This document shows, in pieces, positions 36,838 through 44,353 of a stretch of DNA of 64,000 nt. Position numbers and translations under genes: made by a program. Every line of letters begins with the position of its first letter. The first letter of the stretch is position 1. This DNA is from Zeimonas sp046347945 (lineage in GTDB: Bacteria > Pseudomonadota > Gammaproteobacteria > Burkholderiales > Burkholderiaceae_E): assembly GCA_046347945.1 (NCBI GenBank), contig JAXMFB010000005.1:62001-126000 (forward strand). The letters run 5' to 3'. The notes beneath the pieces were generated by a model, which did not search any database, was not told the origin of the DNA, and was given only the letters and a program-made list of their open reading frames with translations.

Positions 36838-37182
36838 ATGCGCCCACGCTCTTGCCACCCGATTTCGCGCCGCCGTTTCGCGTGGCTGCTCTGGCTCGCC
36901 CTGCTGATGCCGCTCGCGCAGGCCGCTGCAGCCTGGCACGTGGTCGCGCACGAGGGCGCGCGGGCGGCCACCGACGACGGCAAGCACGGCCCCCCGCATT
37001 CCCCGTGCGACCTGTGCCTCGCTGCGGCCGCGCTGGGCAGCGGCGCCCCTCCCGGCAAGCCTGCCGCGCTGCCGTGCCCGGCCTGCGCCCAGGAAATGCC
37101 CGGCGCCGATTCCGGCGCAGACGCGCTCGCGCCGACCGCAAGCGCCTACCGGAGCCGCGCACCGCCCTCCGTCCGGCCCTGA
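36838..37182 (+). CDS. Small secreted Cys/His protein of metal cluster (DUF2946-like)
   Basis: 114 residues. A Tat-like or Sec signal (RRRFAWLLWLALLMPLAQA) leads into a short mature region with His in AAWHVVAHEG and HGPPHSPCDLCLAAAALG, and a second pair CPACAQ. The SPCDLCLA motif resembles DUF2946-type proteins found before outer-membrane and zinc-uptake genes. Role unknown; metal sensing or binding at the cell envelope is inferred. The TACGAT at 36821-36826 may be the -10 element. Confidence 0.72.
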   Translation: MRPRSCHPISRRRFAWLLWLALLMPLAQAAAAWHVVAHEGARAATDDGKHGPPHSPCDLCLAAAALGSGAPPGKPAALPCPACAQEMPGADSGADALAPTASAYRSRAPPSVRP

Positions 37183-37196
37183 CCGTTGCAGCGTAG

Positions 37197-37227
37197 CGCC
37201 TGGCCCGCCTTGTCCGCCGGCCAGGCG
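37197..37227 (+). other. Stable intergenic hairpin within the metal-uptake cluster
   Basis: A perfect 9-bp inverted repeat, CGCCTGGCC (37197-37205) and GGCCAGGCG (37219-37227), with a 13-base loop, sits between the Cys/His protein and the outer-membrane protein gene. No T-run follows, so it may be an mRNA processing, attenuation or protein-binding site rather than a simple terminator. Confidence 0.4.
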
Positions 37228-37258
37228 ATCCAACGTCCTTCGCCGGAGCCGGATTCCC

Positions 37259-38644
37259 ATGCACAAGCTGTTGCGGGCGAGCGTCGCGCTCGCCCTGGCC
37301 GCGCCTGTCGGCGCGATGGCCGACACGCCGTCCGAGATCAGGGCGCTTCGACAGGAACTCGAGGCGATGCGCAGCGCCTACGAGGCGCGACTGCAGGCGA
37401 TGGAGCAGCGCCTGAAGGCTGCCGAGGCGGCCGCTGCGTCGACCGCTGCGCCGCCGGTGCCGCCACCTCCCGCGCCCGTCGCGGCGGCGCCGGTCGCTTC
37501 GGCGCCCTCCGGGGGCGCCAACGCCTTCAATCCTGCGCTGTCGCTGATCCTGTCGGGCGCCTACACGCGCACCTCGCAGGATCCGGCGCGCTACGCGATC
37601 ACCGGCTTTCCACTGCCGGCCGATGCCGAGATCGGTCCGGACACGCGCGGCTTCGGCCTGGCCGAGTCCGAGCTGCGCTTCTCGGCGAGCATCGACCCAT
37701 GGCTGCACGGCGCGGCGAGCGTCGCGCTGCACCCCGACGACAGCGTGTCGGTCGAGGAGGCCTGGGTGCAGACCACGCGCCTGGGCCGCGGCTTCTCGCT
37801 GAAGGCGGGCCGGTTCTTCTCCGGCATCGGCTACCTGAACCCGAAACACGCGCACACCTGGGACTTCGTCGACAGCCCGCTCGCCTACCAGGCGATGCTC
37901 GGCCGCCAGTACGGCGACGACGGCGTGCAGCTGAACTGGGTCGCGCCCACCGACCTGTTCATCGAGCTCGGCGCCGAACTCGGCCGGGGCCGCAGCTTCC
38001 CGGGCGGCGGCGACGCGTCGCGCAACGGCGCGGGGATGCGCGCGCTCGCCGCGCACGTCGGCGGCGACGTCGGCGACAGCCACAGCTGGCGCGCCGGGCT
38101 GTCGATGCTCGACGCCAAGGCGCGCGACCAGGACCTGGTCGCGACGGATCCGGCGGGCAATCCCGTGGCCAATGCGTTCAGCGGCGACACGCGCGTCTGG
38201 ATCGCCGACGCGGTCTGGAAGTGGGCGCCGCACGGCGACGCCACGCGCACGAGCTTCAAGCTGCAGGGCGAATTCCTGCGCGGCTCGCGAGACGGAAGCC
38301 TCGTCTACGACGTGGGCGGCGCCGGCAGCGCCGGTGCCTACCGCGTCGTGCAATCGGGCTGGTACCTGCAGGGGGTCTACAAGTTCATGCCACGCTGGCG
38401 CGTCGGCCTGCGCACCGAGCGGCTCGACCCGGGCACGCCCGACTACGGCATCAACGCTGCGGCCCTCGCGGCCCCCGACTACCGTCCGCGCAAGAACAGC
38501 CTGATGCTCGACTACAGCCCGAGCGAATTCTCGCGGGTGCGCCTGCAGTTCGCGCAGGATCGCGCGCGCCAGGGCTTCGTCGACAACCAGCTCTTCCTCC
38601 AGTACCAGATGAGCCTCGGCGCGCACGGCGCGCACGGCTACTGA
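37259..38644 (+). CDS. Outer-membrane beta-barrel protein with N-terminal coiled coil
   Basis: 461 residues. Signal peptide (cleavage near AMA-DTP), a short coiled coil (SEIRALRQELEAMRSAYEAR), an Ala/Pro linker and then a long beta-barrel region with alternating strands and aromatic girdles, ending in YQMSLGAHGAHGY. The C-terminal residue is Tyr where porins usually have Phe; it may still serve as the assembly signal. It resembles porin-like proteins encoded directly upstream of zinc ABC transporters in Burkholderiales, so passive zinc entry across the outer membrane is a reasonable inference. Confidence 0.8.
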   Translation: MHKLLRASVALALAAPVGAMADTPSEIRALRQELEAMRSAYEARLQAMEQRLKAAEAAAASTAAPPVPPPPAPVAAAPVASAPSGGANAFNPALSLILSGAYTRTSQDPARYAITGFPLPADAEIGPDTRGFGLAESELRFSASIDPWLHGAASVALHPDDSVSVEEAWVQTTRLGRGFSLKAGRFFSGIGYLNPKHAHTWDFVDSPLAYQAMLGRQYGDDGVQLNWVAPTDLFIELGAELGRGRSFPGGGDASRNGAGMRALAAHVGGDVGDSHSWRAGLSMLDAKARDQDLVATDPAGNPVANAFSGDTRVWIADAVWKWAPHGDATRTSFKLQGEFLRGSRDGSLVYDVGGAGSAGAYRVVQSGWYLQGVYKFMPRWRVGLRTERLDPGTPDYGINAAALAAPDYRPRKNSLMLDYSPSEFSRVRLQFAQDRARQGFVDNQLFLQYQMSLGAHGAHGY

Positions 38645-38664
38645 ATCCCGCGAAGGAACCGACG

Positions 38665-39579
38665 ATGAACCGCAAGACCCTCGCCACGCTGACAGCCGCG
38701 GCGCTGGCCCTGTTCACGCTGCCTGCGCAGGCCGCCCTGCGCGTCCTCGCCTGCGAACCCGAGTGGGCCGCCCTCGCGAAGGAACTCGGCGGCGACCTGG
38801 TCGACGCGGCGTCGGCCACCAGTGCGCTGCAGGATCCGCACCGCATCCAGGCCCGGCCGAGCCTGATCGCGCGTGTGCGCAACGCCGACCTGGTGGCGTG
38901 CACCGGCGCGGAGCTCGAGATCGGCTGGCTGCCCGCGCTGCTCCAGCAGTCCGGCAACGATCGGGTGCAGCCCGGCCAGCCCGGCAACTTCGCCAGCGCC
39001 GACTTCGTGCGCAAGCTCGACGTGCCCGCGCAGGTCGACCGCTCGCAGGGCGACGTGCACGCCGCCGGCAATCCTCACATCCAGACCGACCCACGCAACA
39101 TCGCGCAGGTGGCCACGGCCCTGTCCGCGCGCCTGCGGCAACTCGACCCGGCGCACGCGGCCGAGTACGCGCGGCGCGAGGCCGACTTCTCGCGGCGCTG
39201 GCAGCAGGCGATCATGCGCTGGACCGCGCAGGCCGCGCCGCTGAAGGGCGCACCGGTCGTGTCGCAGCACAAGGCCTTCGTCTACCTGTACGACTGGCTC
39301 GGCATGAAGGAACTCGCGGTGCTCGAGCCGAAGCCTGGCGTCGAACCGACGGTCTCGCACCTGCAGTCGGTGCTCGCATCGCTGAAGGCGACGCCGGCGC
39401 GCATGGTGCTGTACGCGGCCTACCAGGATCCGCGGCCCTCCGACTGGCTGCAGCGCAATGCCGGTGTCGCCGCCGTGAAGCTGCCGTTCACCGTCGGCGG
39501 CACCGACGGCGCGAAGGACCTGTTCGGCCTCTTCGACGACACCGTCGCGCGCCTGCTGGCCGCCGGAGCCGCGCAGTGA
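38665..39579 (+). CDS. znuA: Metal (zinc-type) ABC transporter substrate-binding protein
   Basis: 304 residues. Signal peptide (cleavage near AQA-ALR) and a cluster A-I binding-protein fold. Candidate metal ligands are the His in SALQDPHRIQARPS, the His in GNPHIQTDPRN, the His in VVSQHKAFVYLYDWLG and an acidic residue near YAAYQDPRPSDW. The His-rich loop common in ZnuA proteins is absent. GAAGGA precedes the ATG. Its stop overlaps the permease GTG. Zinc is the most likely metal; manganese is possible. Confidence 0.88.
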   Translation: MNRKTLATLTAAALALFTLPAQAALRVLACEPEWAALAKELGGDLVDAASATSALQDPHRIQARPSLIARVRNADLVACTGAELEIGWLPALLQQSGNDRVQPGQPGNFASADFVRKLDVPAQVDRSQGDVHAAGNPHIQTDPRNIAQVATALSARLRQLDPAHAAEYARREADFSRRWQQAIMRWTAQAAPLKGAPVVSQHKAFVYLYDWLGMKELAVLEPKPGVEPTVSHLQSVLASLKATPARMVLYAAYQDPRPSDWLQRNAGVAAVKLPFTVGGTDGAKDLFGLFDDTVARLLAAGAAQ

Positions 39580-40364
39580 ACTGGACGGCGCTCGACTGGA
39601 GCATCCTCGGCCTGCCGCTGCTCGCCGGGCTGCTGGTGCTGGCCACGCACGTGCCGCTGGGCAGGCAGGTGCTCGACCGCGGCATCGTCTTCGCCGACCT
39701 CGCGATCGCGCAGATCGCCGGGCTCGGCGTCATCGCCGCCGATGCGCTCGGACTGCCCGACGGCGGGCTCGCGGTGCAGGCCGCGGCGGTGTCGGCCGCG
39801 CTGCTGGGCGCGCTGCTGCTCACCTGGACCGAGCGGCGCGCGCCGCAACAGCAGGAGGCGCTGATCGGCGTGATCTTCGTGCTGGCCGCCTGCGCCGGAT
39901 TGCTGCTGCTTGCCGGCAACCCGCACGGCGGCGAGCACCTGAAAGACCTGCTGGTCGGGCAGATCCTGTGGGTCGATGCCCGGCAACTGACGTGGCTGGC
40001 CGTCGTGTCGGCGCTGCTGATGGCCGCGCTGTCGCTCGGGTGGGTGCAACGCGCGGGCCGCTTCGGCTTCTATGGCGCGTTCGCGCTCGCGGTCACCGCA
40101 TCGGTGCAGCTCGTCGGCGTCTACCTGGTGTTCTCGAGCCTGATCATCCCGGCGCTCGCGACGCAGCGGCATCGCGGCGCCAGGCGGCATGCCTTCGCCT
40201 ACGGGATCGGCGCAGCGGGCTACGCGCTGGGGCTGGCGCTGTCCGCGCTGCTCGACGCGCCGTCCGGCGCGGTGATCGTCCTGGCGCTCGCCGGCTGCGC
40301 GATCGCCGGTGCAGCGGCGCTGCGCCCGGGGATGGCGGGCTCCGGGCAGGCGGCGGACACCTGA
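39576..40364 (+). CDS. znuB: Metal ABC transporter permease (ZnuB-like)
   Basis: 262 residues, about eight helices, with the ABC-3 family segment DRGIVFADLAIAQIAGLGVI near residue 35 and SVQLVGVYLVFSSLIIPALA near 175. The GTG start at 39576 overlaps the binding-protein stop. It should be the membrane channel of the zinc importer. The ATPase subunit (ZnuC) is not encoded next to it, so it must be supplied from elsewhere. Confidence 0.88.
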   Translation: MNWTALDWSILGLPLLAGLLVLATHVPLGRQVLDRGIVFADLAIAQIAGLGVIAADALGLPDGGLAVQAAAVSAALLGALLLTWTERRAPQQQEALIGVIFVLAACAGLLLLAGNPHGGEHLKDLLVGQILWVDARQLTWLAVVSALLMAALSLGWVQRAGRFGFYGAFALAVTASVQLVGVYLVFSSLIIPALATQRHRGARRHAFAYGIGAAGYALGLALSALLDAPSGAVIVLALAGCAIAGAAALRPGMAGSGQAADT

Positions 40365-40378
40365 TATCTTCGCGGGCC

Positions 40379-40951
40379 ATGGAGTCGCTCCTCGTCTCGA
40401 CCTCGGTCGTCGCACTCGCCGAGATCGGCGACAAGACCCAGCTGCTCGCGTTCATCCTCGCCGCGCGCTTCCGCAAGCCGGTGCCGATCGTCGCGGGCAT
40501 CCTGTGCGCGACCCTGGTCAATCATGGGCTCGCCGGCGCGCTGGGTGCGTGGATCACGTCGGTGCTGAGCCCCGACGTGCTGCGCTGGGTGCTCGGCCTG
40601 TCGTTCCTCGCGATGGCCGCCTGGACACTGATTCCCGACGAGATCGAGGAGGACGAAACCAGGGTGGCGCGACGCCTCGGCGTGTTCGGGGCGACGCTGG
40701 TCACGTTCTTCCTCGCCGAGATGGGCGACAAGACGCAGATCGCGACCATCGCGATGGCGGCGCACTACGCGAACCCGCTGTGGGTCGTGATCGGCACCAC
40801 GCTCGGCATGCTGATCGCCGACGTGCCGGCGGTGTTCGTCGGCGACCGCTTCGCCGCGAAGATCCCGATGAAGCTGGTCCACTCGATCGCGGCCGCGATC
40901 TTCGCGGTGATGGGCCTGCTGGTGCTGTTCCGCGTCGACGCCGCGTTCTAG
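40379..40951 (+). CDS. TMEM165/GDT1-family (UPF0016) cation transporter
   Basis: 190 residues. Two repeats of the family signature E-x-G-D-K-T: ALAEIGDKTQLLAF near residue 14 and LAEMGDKTQIATIA near 118, each at the start of a three-helix bundle. Members move Mn2+ or Ca2+, bacterial ones (MneA type) mostly exporting Mn2+. It starts 14 bases after the zinc permease stop and may be co-transcribed. The stop TAG lies in a CTAG shared with the convergent acetyltransferase stop. Confidence 0.92.
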   Translation: MESLLVSTSVVALAEIGDKTQLLAFILAARFRKPVPIVAGILCATLVNHGLAGALGAWITSVLSPDVLRWVLGLSFLAMAAWTLIPDEIEEDETRVARRLGVFGATLVTFFLAEMGDKTQIATIAMAAHYANPLWVVIGTTLGMLIADVPAVFVGDRFAAKIPMKLVHSIAAAIFAVMGLLVLFRVDAAF

Positions 40952-41490
40952 GATTTCGTCCGGGGCGCCGACGGACTTCCGGGGCCCGGCCGCGCCGGGG
41001 CGCTGCCGCGCAGCTCGAAGCGCTGCTCGTTCACTTCGGTGCCCCACTGCCGGCCGCGCTGCTGCTGCGCGAGCCGGAAGCCCGCCTTCTCGTAGAGGTG
41101 GCGCGCCGCGTCGAGTCCCTCGAAGGTCCACAGGTAGACGCGTTCGTAGCCGCGCGCGCAGCAGAACTCCATCGCGGCGTCGAGCAGCCGGCCGCCGACG
41201 CCGCGGCCGCGCACGGCGTCCGCGACGATGAACCAGCGCAGGTGCGCGCCGTCACGCGCGGCGTGCGAGCCGTCGATCGCGATCGACCCTTCGATCCGGC
41301 CGTCGGCGACCGCGAGCCACAGCCCGTCGCGGCCGGCGACGTAGCGCTCGCAGAAGTCGGCCAGTTCGCGCCCGACCTTGCTCTCGAACGCGAGGCCGAA
41401 GCCGGCCGTGCGGTGGTAGTACGACGCGTGCAATTCGGCGATGCGGCCGATGCAGCCGGGAACATAGCCTTCGCGGATCGTCGTGCCCAT
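40948..41490 (-). CDS. GNAT-family N-acetyltransferase
   Basis: 180 residues. Acetyl-CoA-binding motif A is visible as RWFIVADAVRGRGVGGRLLD near residue 85, followed by YLWTFEGLDAARHLYEKAGF, the typical C-terminal GNAT pattern. The N-terminus (IREGYVPGCIGRIAELHASYY) resembles MarR-associated acetyltransferase domains, but no MarR gene is attached here. A Pro/Ser/Arg tail extends the last 20 residues. Substrate unknown. Confidence 0.9.
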   Translation of the reverse strand: MGTTIREGYVPGCIGRIAELHASYYHRTAGFGLAFESKVGRELADFCERYVAGRDGLWLAVADGRIEGSIAIDGSHAARDGAHLRWFIVADAVRGRGVGGRLLDAAMEFCCARGYERVYLWTFEGLDAARHLYEKAGFRLAQQQRGRQWGTEVNEQRFELRGSAPARPGPGSPSAPRTKS

Positions 41491-41516
41491 CGGCGGACGA
41501 GCTTACACGACGCCGC

Positions 41517-42014
41517 TCATGGATCGCTGCGCTCCTTCGGCGCGACCCGTGCGGACGCCCCGCCCGAGGCCGAGGCCTGCTCGCAGGCACGGATCCGTTC
41601 CCGCAGGTGCTCGCGCTCGCGCGCGTTGCGCACGAACTCCTCGCGCGCCTCGTCGTGGCGATCGAGCTTCGCGAGCAGGTCGCCGCGCACGCTCGGCAGC
41701 CACTGATAGCCGCGCAGCGAGGGCTCGTCGCGGATCGCGTCGACGAGCTCGAGCGCCGCGGACGGTCCGAACGCCATGCCGACGGCCACCGCACGGTTCA
41801 GTTCGACCACCGGCGACGGCGCCACCTGCGCGAGCGCGTCGTACAGCGCCGCGATGCGCGGCCAGTCGGTATCCTCGGCGCGCGCCGCCCGGGCATGGCA
41901 GGCGGCGATCGCCGCCTGCAGCGCGTAGGGCCCGAGCGCGCCGCCGCGCGCCTCGGCATGCCCGAGCGCCTGCAATCCGCGACGGATCAGAAGACCGCCT
42001 CGATCGCGCGGTGA
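41517..42014 (-). pseudogene. ECF42-type RNA polymerase sigma factor, C-terminal remnant
   Basis: About 166 codons match the C-terminal extension of ECF42-group sigma factors: GPYALQAAIAACHARAA, then DWPRIAALYDALAQVAPSPV and VELNRAVAVGMAFGP. The family protein is normally about 400 residues, with sigma-2 and sigma-4 regions first. Here the match starts around LLIRRGLQAL (42014 downward), immediately after the SRPBCC gene, and the DNA-binding half is missing. The only start codon in frame is a TTG at 41975. ECF42 genes are normally linked to DGPF/YCII genes, and two of those lie just upstream, supporting a deletion in place. Confidence 0.72.
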
Positions 42015-42024
42015 ACCGCCGCAG

Positions 42025-42555
42025 TCACGGCCGCTCGGCGATGGCCTTCAGGTTCGCGAGCCCGGCCTCGAAGTCGCGCCCGATCATCCGGTCCATGTCG
42101 ATGAAGACGCCGACGAGGCGCGCGACGAACGGGCTCGGACCGCGCATCGACCAGGTGACCTCGGTCGCGTCGCCGCGCGAGGCCAGCGCGAACTCGATTA
42201 GGTTGTGCGCCTCGAACGGCGCGAGCATGTCGAGCTTCATCGCCACGCGCGTCGGCGGCGTCGATTCGACGATCTCGATGCTGCCCTTGCCGACGTCCTT
42301 GTTGCCCTCGAAGTCGTAGCCGGCACCCGGGCCGCTCGACGCGCCGCGGTAGCGCCCCTTCAGGTCGGGGTCCTTCTTCTCGTAGGGATTCCAGGTGTTG
42401 AACTGGCGCAGGTCGGCGATCAGCGGATGGATCTTCGCAGCCGGCGCACGGATGCTGGCCGTGCGCTCGACGCGGAACGTGTCGGGGCGGGTCGCCGCGT
42501 ACAGCAGCACCGCGGCCACCGCCAGGACCGCGAGCAGGAGGATGGCCCGGATCAT
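42025..42555 (-). CDS. SRPBCC-family protein with N-terminal membrane anchor
   Basis: 176 residues. One N-terminal helix (MIRAILLLAVLAVAAVLLY) followed by a START/polyketide-cyclase-like domain: TASIRAPAAKIHPLIADLRQ and FNTWNPYEKKDPDLKGRYRG are typical, as is the C-terminal helix GRDFEAGLANLKAIAE. Ligand unknown. Its ATG overlaps the stop of the YCII gene upstream (ATGA), so it belongs to the same operon as the DGPF genes and sigma-factor remnant. Confidence 0.88.
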   Translation of the reverse strand: MIRAILLLAVLAVAAVLLYAATRPDTFRVERTASIRAPAAKIHPLIADLRQFNTWNPYEKKDPDLKGRYRGASSGPGAGYDFEGNKDVGKGSIEIVESTPPTRVAMKLDMLAPFEAHNLIEFALASRGDATEVTWSMRGPSPFVARLVGVFIDMDRMIGRDFEAGLANLKAIAERP

Positions 42556-42983
42556 GACGCCCTCGCCGGCTTGCCGATGCCGATTTCGCGGAAGCGCTCG
42601 ACCGGGACGTCGGGCTCGAAGTCCTCGAGCTCGTACAGCTGCCTGACCTCGATCTCGCCTGTCGCGAACTCGCCGTGCGGTGCCGGGAAGCGCCGGCTCC
42701 ATTCGAGCGCCTCGTCGCGCGAGCGCGCCTGGATCAGCGTGTAGCCGGCGACGAGTTCCCTGGTCTCGGCGAACGGGCCGTCGATCATGGTGCGCCGGCC
42801 GCCCTCGTAGCGGATCCGCCATCCCTTCGAACTCGGCTGCAGGCCGGACGCGTCGAGCAGCGCCCCCGCCCTCGCCAGCGCCTCGTGGAACTCGGCCATC
42901 GCCGCGAACAGCTTCTCCTTGTCTTCCGGAAAGACGCCGGCTTCGGTCCGCGGCGTCGCCTTCACGATGATCATGAATCGCAT
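42552..42983 (-). CDS. YCII/DGPF-domain protein
   Basis: 143 residues. The core motif MIDGPFAETRELVAGYTLIQ is the DGPF signature; the N-terminus MRFMIIVKATPRTEAG begins the ferredoxin-like fold. YCII proteins are small, probably enzymatic or ligand-binding, and commonly partner ECF42 sigma factors. The ATG at 42983 opens the conserved MRFMIIVKA sequence; the frame upstream is Arg-rich and unlikely to be coding. Overlaps the SRPBCC gene by four bases. Confidence 0.9.
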   Translation of the reverse strand: MRFMIIVKATPRTEAGVFPEDKEKLFAAMAEFHEALARAGALLDASGLQPSSKGWRIRYEGGRRTMIDGPFAETRELVAGYTLIQARSRDEALEWSRRFPAPHGEFATGEIEVRQLYELEDFEPDVPVERFREIGIGKPARAS

Positions 42984-43101
42984 GGTCGGTTCTCCGTCGT
43001 GCGAAGCCGGATCGGCTTCCCTCTGCACGACGAGCGTGGCGACGCGATTTCGACACGCGTCGGATCAGGGAAAACCCTCGATCGGGCGCGCCCGTCCAGG
43101 C

Positions 43102-43464
43102 TCAGGGCGAGTCTTCGTAGCAGGGAGCGAGCGCTCGCACTTCCACGGTGCACCATTCGGCGGCCGGGCAACGGCGCGCGATCGCGATCGCCTGTTCACG
43201 GCTGTCGCAATCGAGCAGGAAGAAGCCGCCGACCATCTCCTTCGCTTCGGCGAACGGGCCGTCGAACACCTGGGCACGACCGTCGCGCACCGTGACGCGC
43301 GCGGCGCCGGCGTGCGATTCGAGCGACTCGCTGGCCCGCAGCAGCCCCTGCGCCCTCAGTTCTTCGCCGAAGCGCAGCATGCGCGCGTACAACTCGCGGC
43401 CTTCGTCCTCGGTGCGGGTGCGCCGCTGGCCGGGCGGCTCGATCATCAGCAGCATGTACGGCAT
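43102..43464 (-). CDS. YCII/DGPF-domain protein, second copy
   Basis: 120 residues. DGPF motif at VFDGPFAEAKEMVGGFFLLD and a YCII-type start MPYMLLMIEPPGQR. It is only moderately similar to the neighbouring YCII protein, so the two are probably old paralogues. GGAGG precedes the ATG at 43464; a GTG one codon upstream is less likely. It is the first gene of the small operon that ends in the sigma-factor remnant. Confidence 0.9.
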   Translation of the reverse strand: MPYMLLMIEPPGQRRTRTEDEGRELYARMLRFGEELRAQGLLRASESLESHAGAARVTVRDGRAQVFDGPFAEAKEMVGGFFLLDCDSREQAIAIARRCPAAEWCTVEVRALAPCYEDSP

Positions 43465-43531
43465 CACGGTCCTCCGACTCGCGCGCGCGGATGGACCGAT
43501 CTTACGCCGCGCCGGTCTTCGCGGCCTGGCG

Positions 43532-44350
43532 TCAGACAGGAGGATTCGTGGCGGCAGGGCTGCGGAGATCTTCGAGTCGAAAGCCGAGGCCGCGCACCGT
43601 CACGACCCGGAGCGCGGACCCGGCCAGTCGCTCTCGCAGGCGGCGCATGCAGACGTCGACGGACTCGCGATCGGCCTCGAAACCGGACAGGCGACGCGCA
43701 AGCTCCTCCGGAGCGACGAGTCCGCCCGCGCGTTCGGCCAGCAGCGCCAGCAGCGCCGACTCCGGAGCGGTAAGTTCGAGGTCGATGCCGTCCAGGCGTG
43801 CATAGGCGCCCGCCGGATCACAGACCAGGGGGCCGAATCGTGATGGGCCGGGAGCAGAGGGCGGGGCCCGCGACACCAGGCGATTCACTTTCTGCGCGAA
43901 TTCGTCGAGGCCGAAGGGCTTGGGCAGGAAGTCGTCGACTGCCAGCCCCTGCCACCTGACGCGTTCCATGGCGTCGTCGAACGCACTGATCAGGAGCACC
44001 GGGAGTCCGGAACGCCGCGCGCTGACCTGCTCGAGCACTTGCATTCCGGAGACCACCGGAAGCCCGAGGTCGAGCACCAGGAGATCGAACGCAGGCGCAT
44101 CGAGCAACCGGACCGCCTCGCGCCCGTCCGCGGCGCACTCGACCGAGATCCCCGCCCCACGAAGGAAGCGCGCGAGCGCGGCGGCGAGAACCGGATCGTC
44201 TTCCGCGATCAGGACGCGCAGCGCGGGTCCGCCGCACCCTGGCGCCGGCGCGTCGCCGCCCTCGCCGGGCATCGCGAACCCACGATCGGAGAGGCCGATC
44301 CGGAACCCGCGCGCGCCGGCCGGCATCCCGTCCAACCGCGCGCGAACCAT
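43532..44350 (-). CDS. OmpR/PhoB-type response regulator
   Basis: 272 residues. An unusual 45-residue N-terminal extension precedes the receiver domain (VLIAEDDPVLAAALARFL; phospho-acceptor Asp in FDLLVLDLGLP; conserved Lys in LPKPFGLDEF). The C-terminal winged helix includes LELTAPESALLALLAERAGG and VVTVRGLGFRLE. No kinase gene is adjacent in the same operon; the nearest is the KdpD-like kinase beyond the transporter. It starts three bases after the transporter stop, so it may be co-transcribed with it. A shorter product starting at MPGEGGD (residue 27) is possible. Confidence 0.9.
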   Translation of the reverse strand: MVRARLDGMPAGARGFRIGLSDRGFAMPGEGGDAPAPGCGGPALRVLIAEDDPVLAAALARFLRGAGISVECAADGREAVRLLDAPAFDLLVLDLGLPVVSGMQVLEQVSARRSGLPVLLISAFDDAMERVRWQGLAVDDFLPKPFGLDEFAQKVNRLVSRAPPSAPGPSRFGPLVCDPAGAYARLDGIDLELTAPESALLALLAERAGGLVAPEELARRLSGFEADRESVDVCMRRLRERLAGSALRVVTVRGLGFRLEDLRSPAATNPPV

Positions 44351-44353
44351 CGC

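Noticed and set aside
34994..38635. A 1213-codon minus-strand open frame
   Set aside because: Only the last 567 codons match a phosphorylase; the rest is antisense to the Cys/His protein and porin-like genes and is Arg/Val/His-rich shadow.
42025..43464. Calling the YCII genes and SRPBCC gene remnants too
   Set aside because: Each has a full-length domain, good start and coupled overlap; only the sigma factor is truncated.
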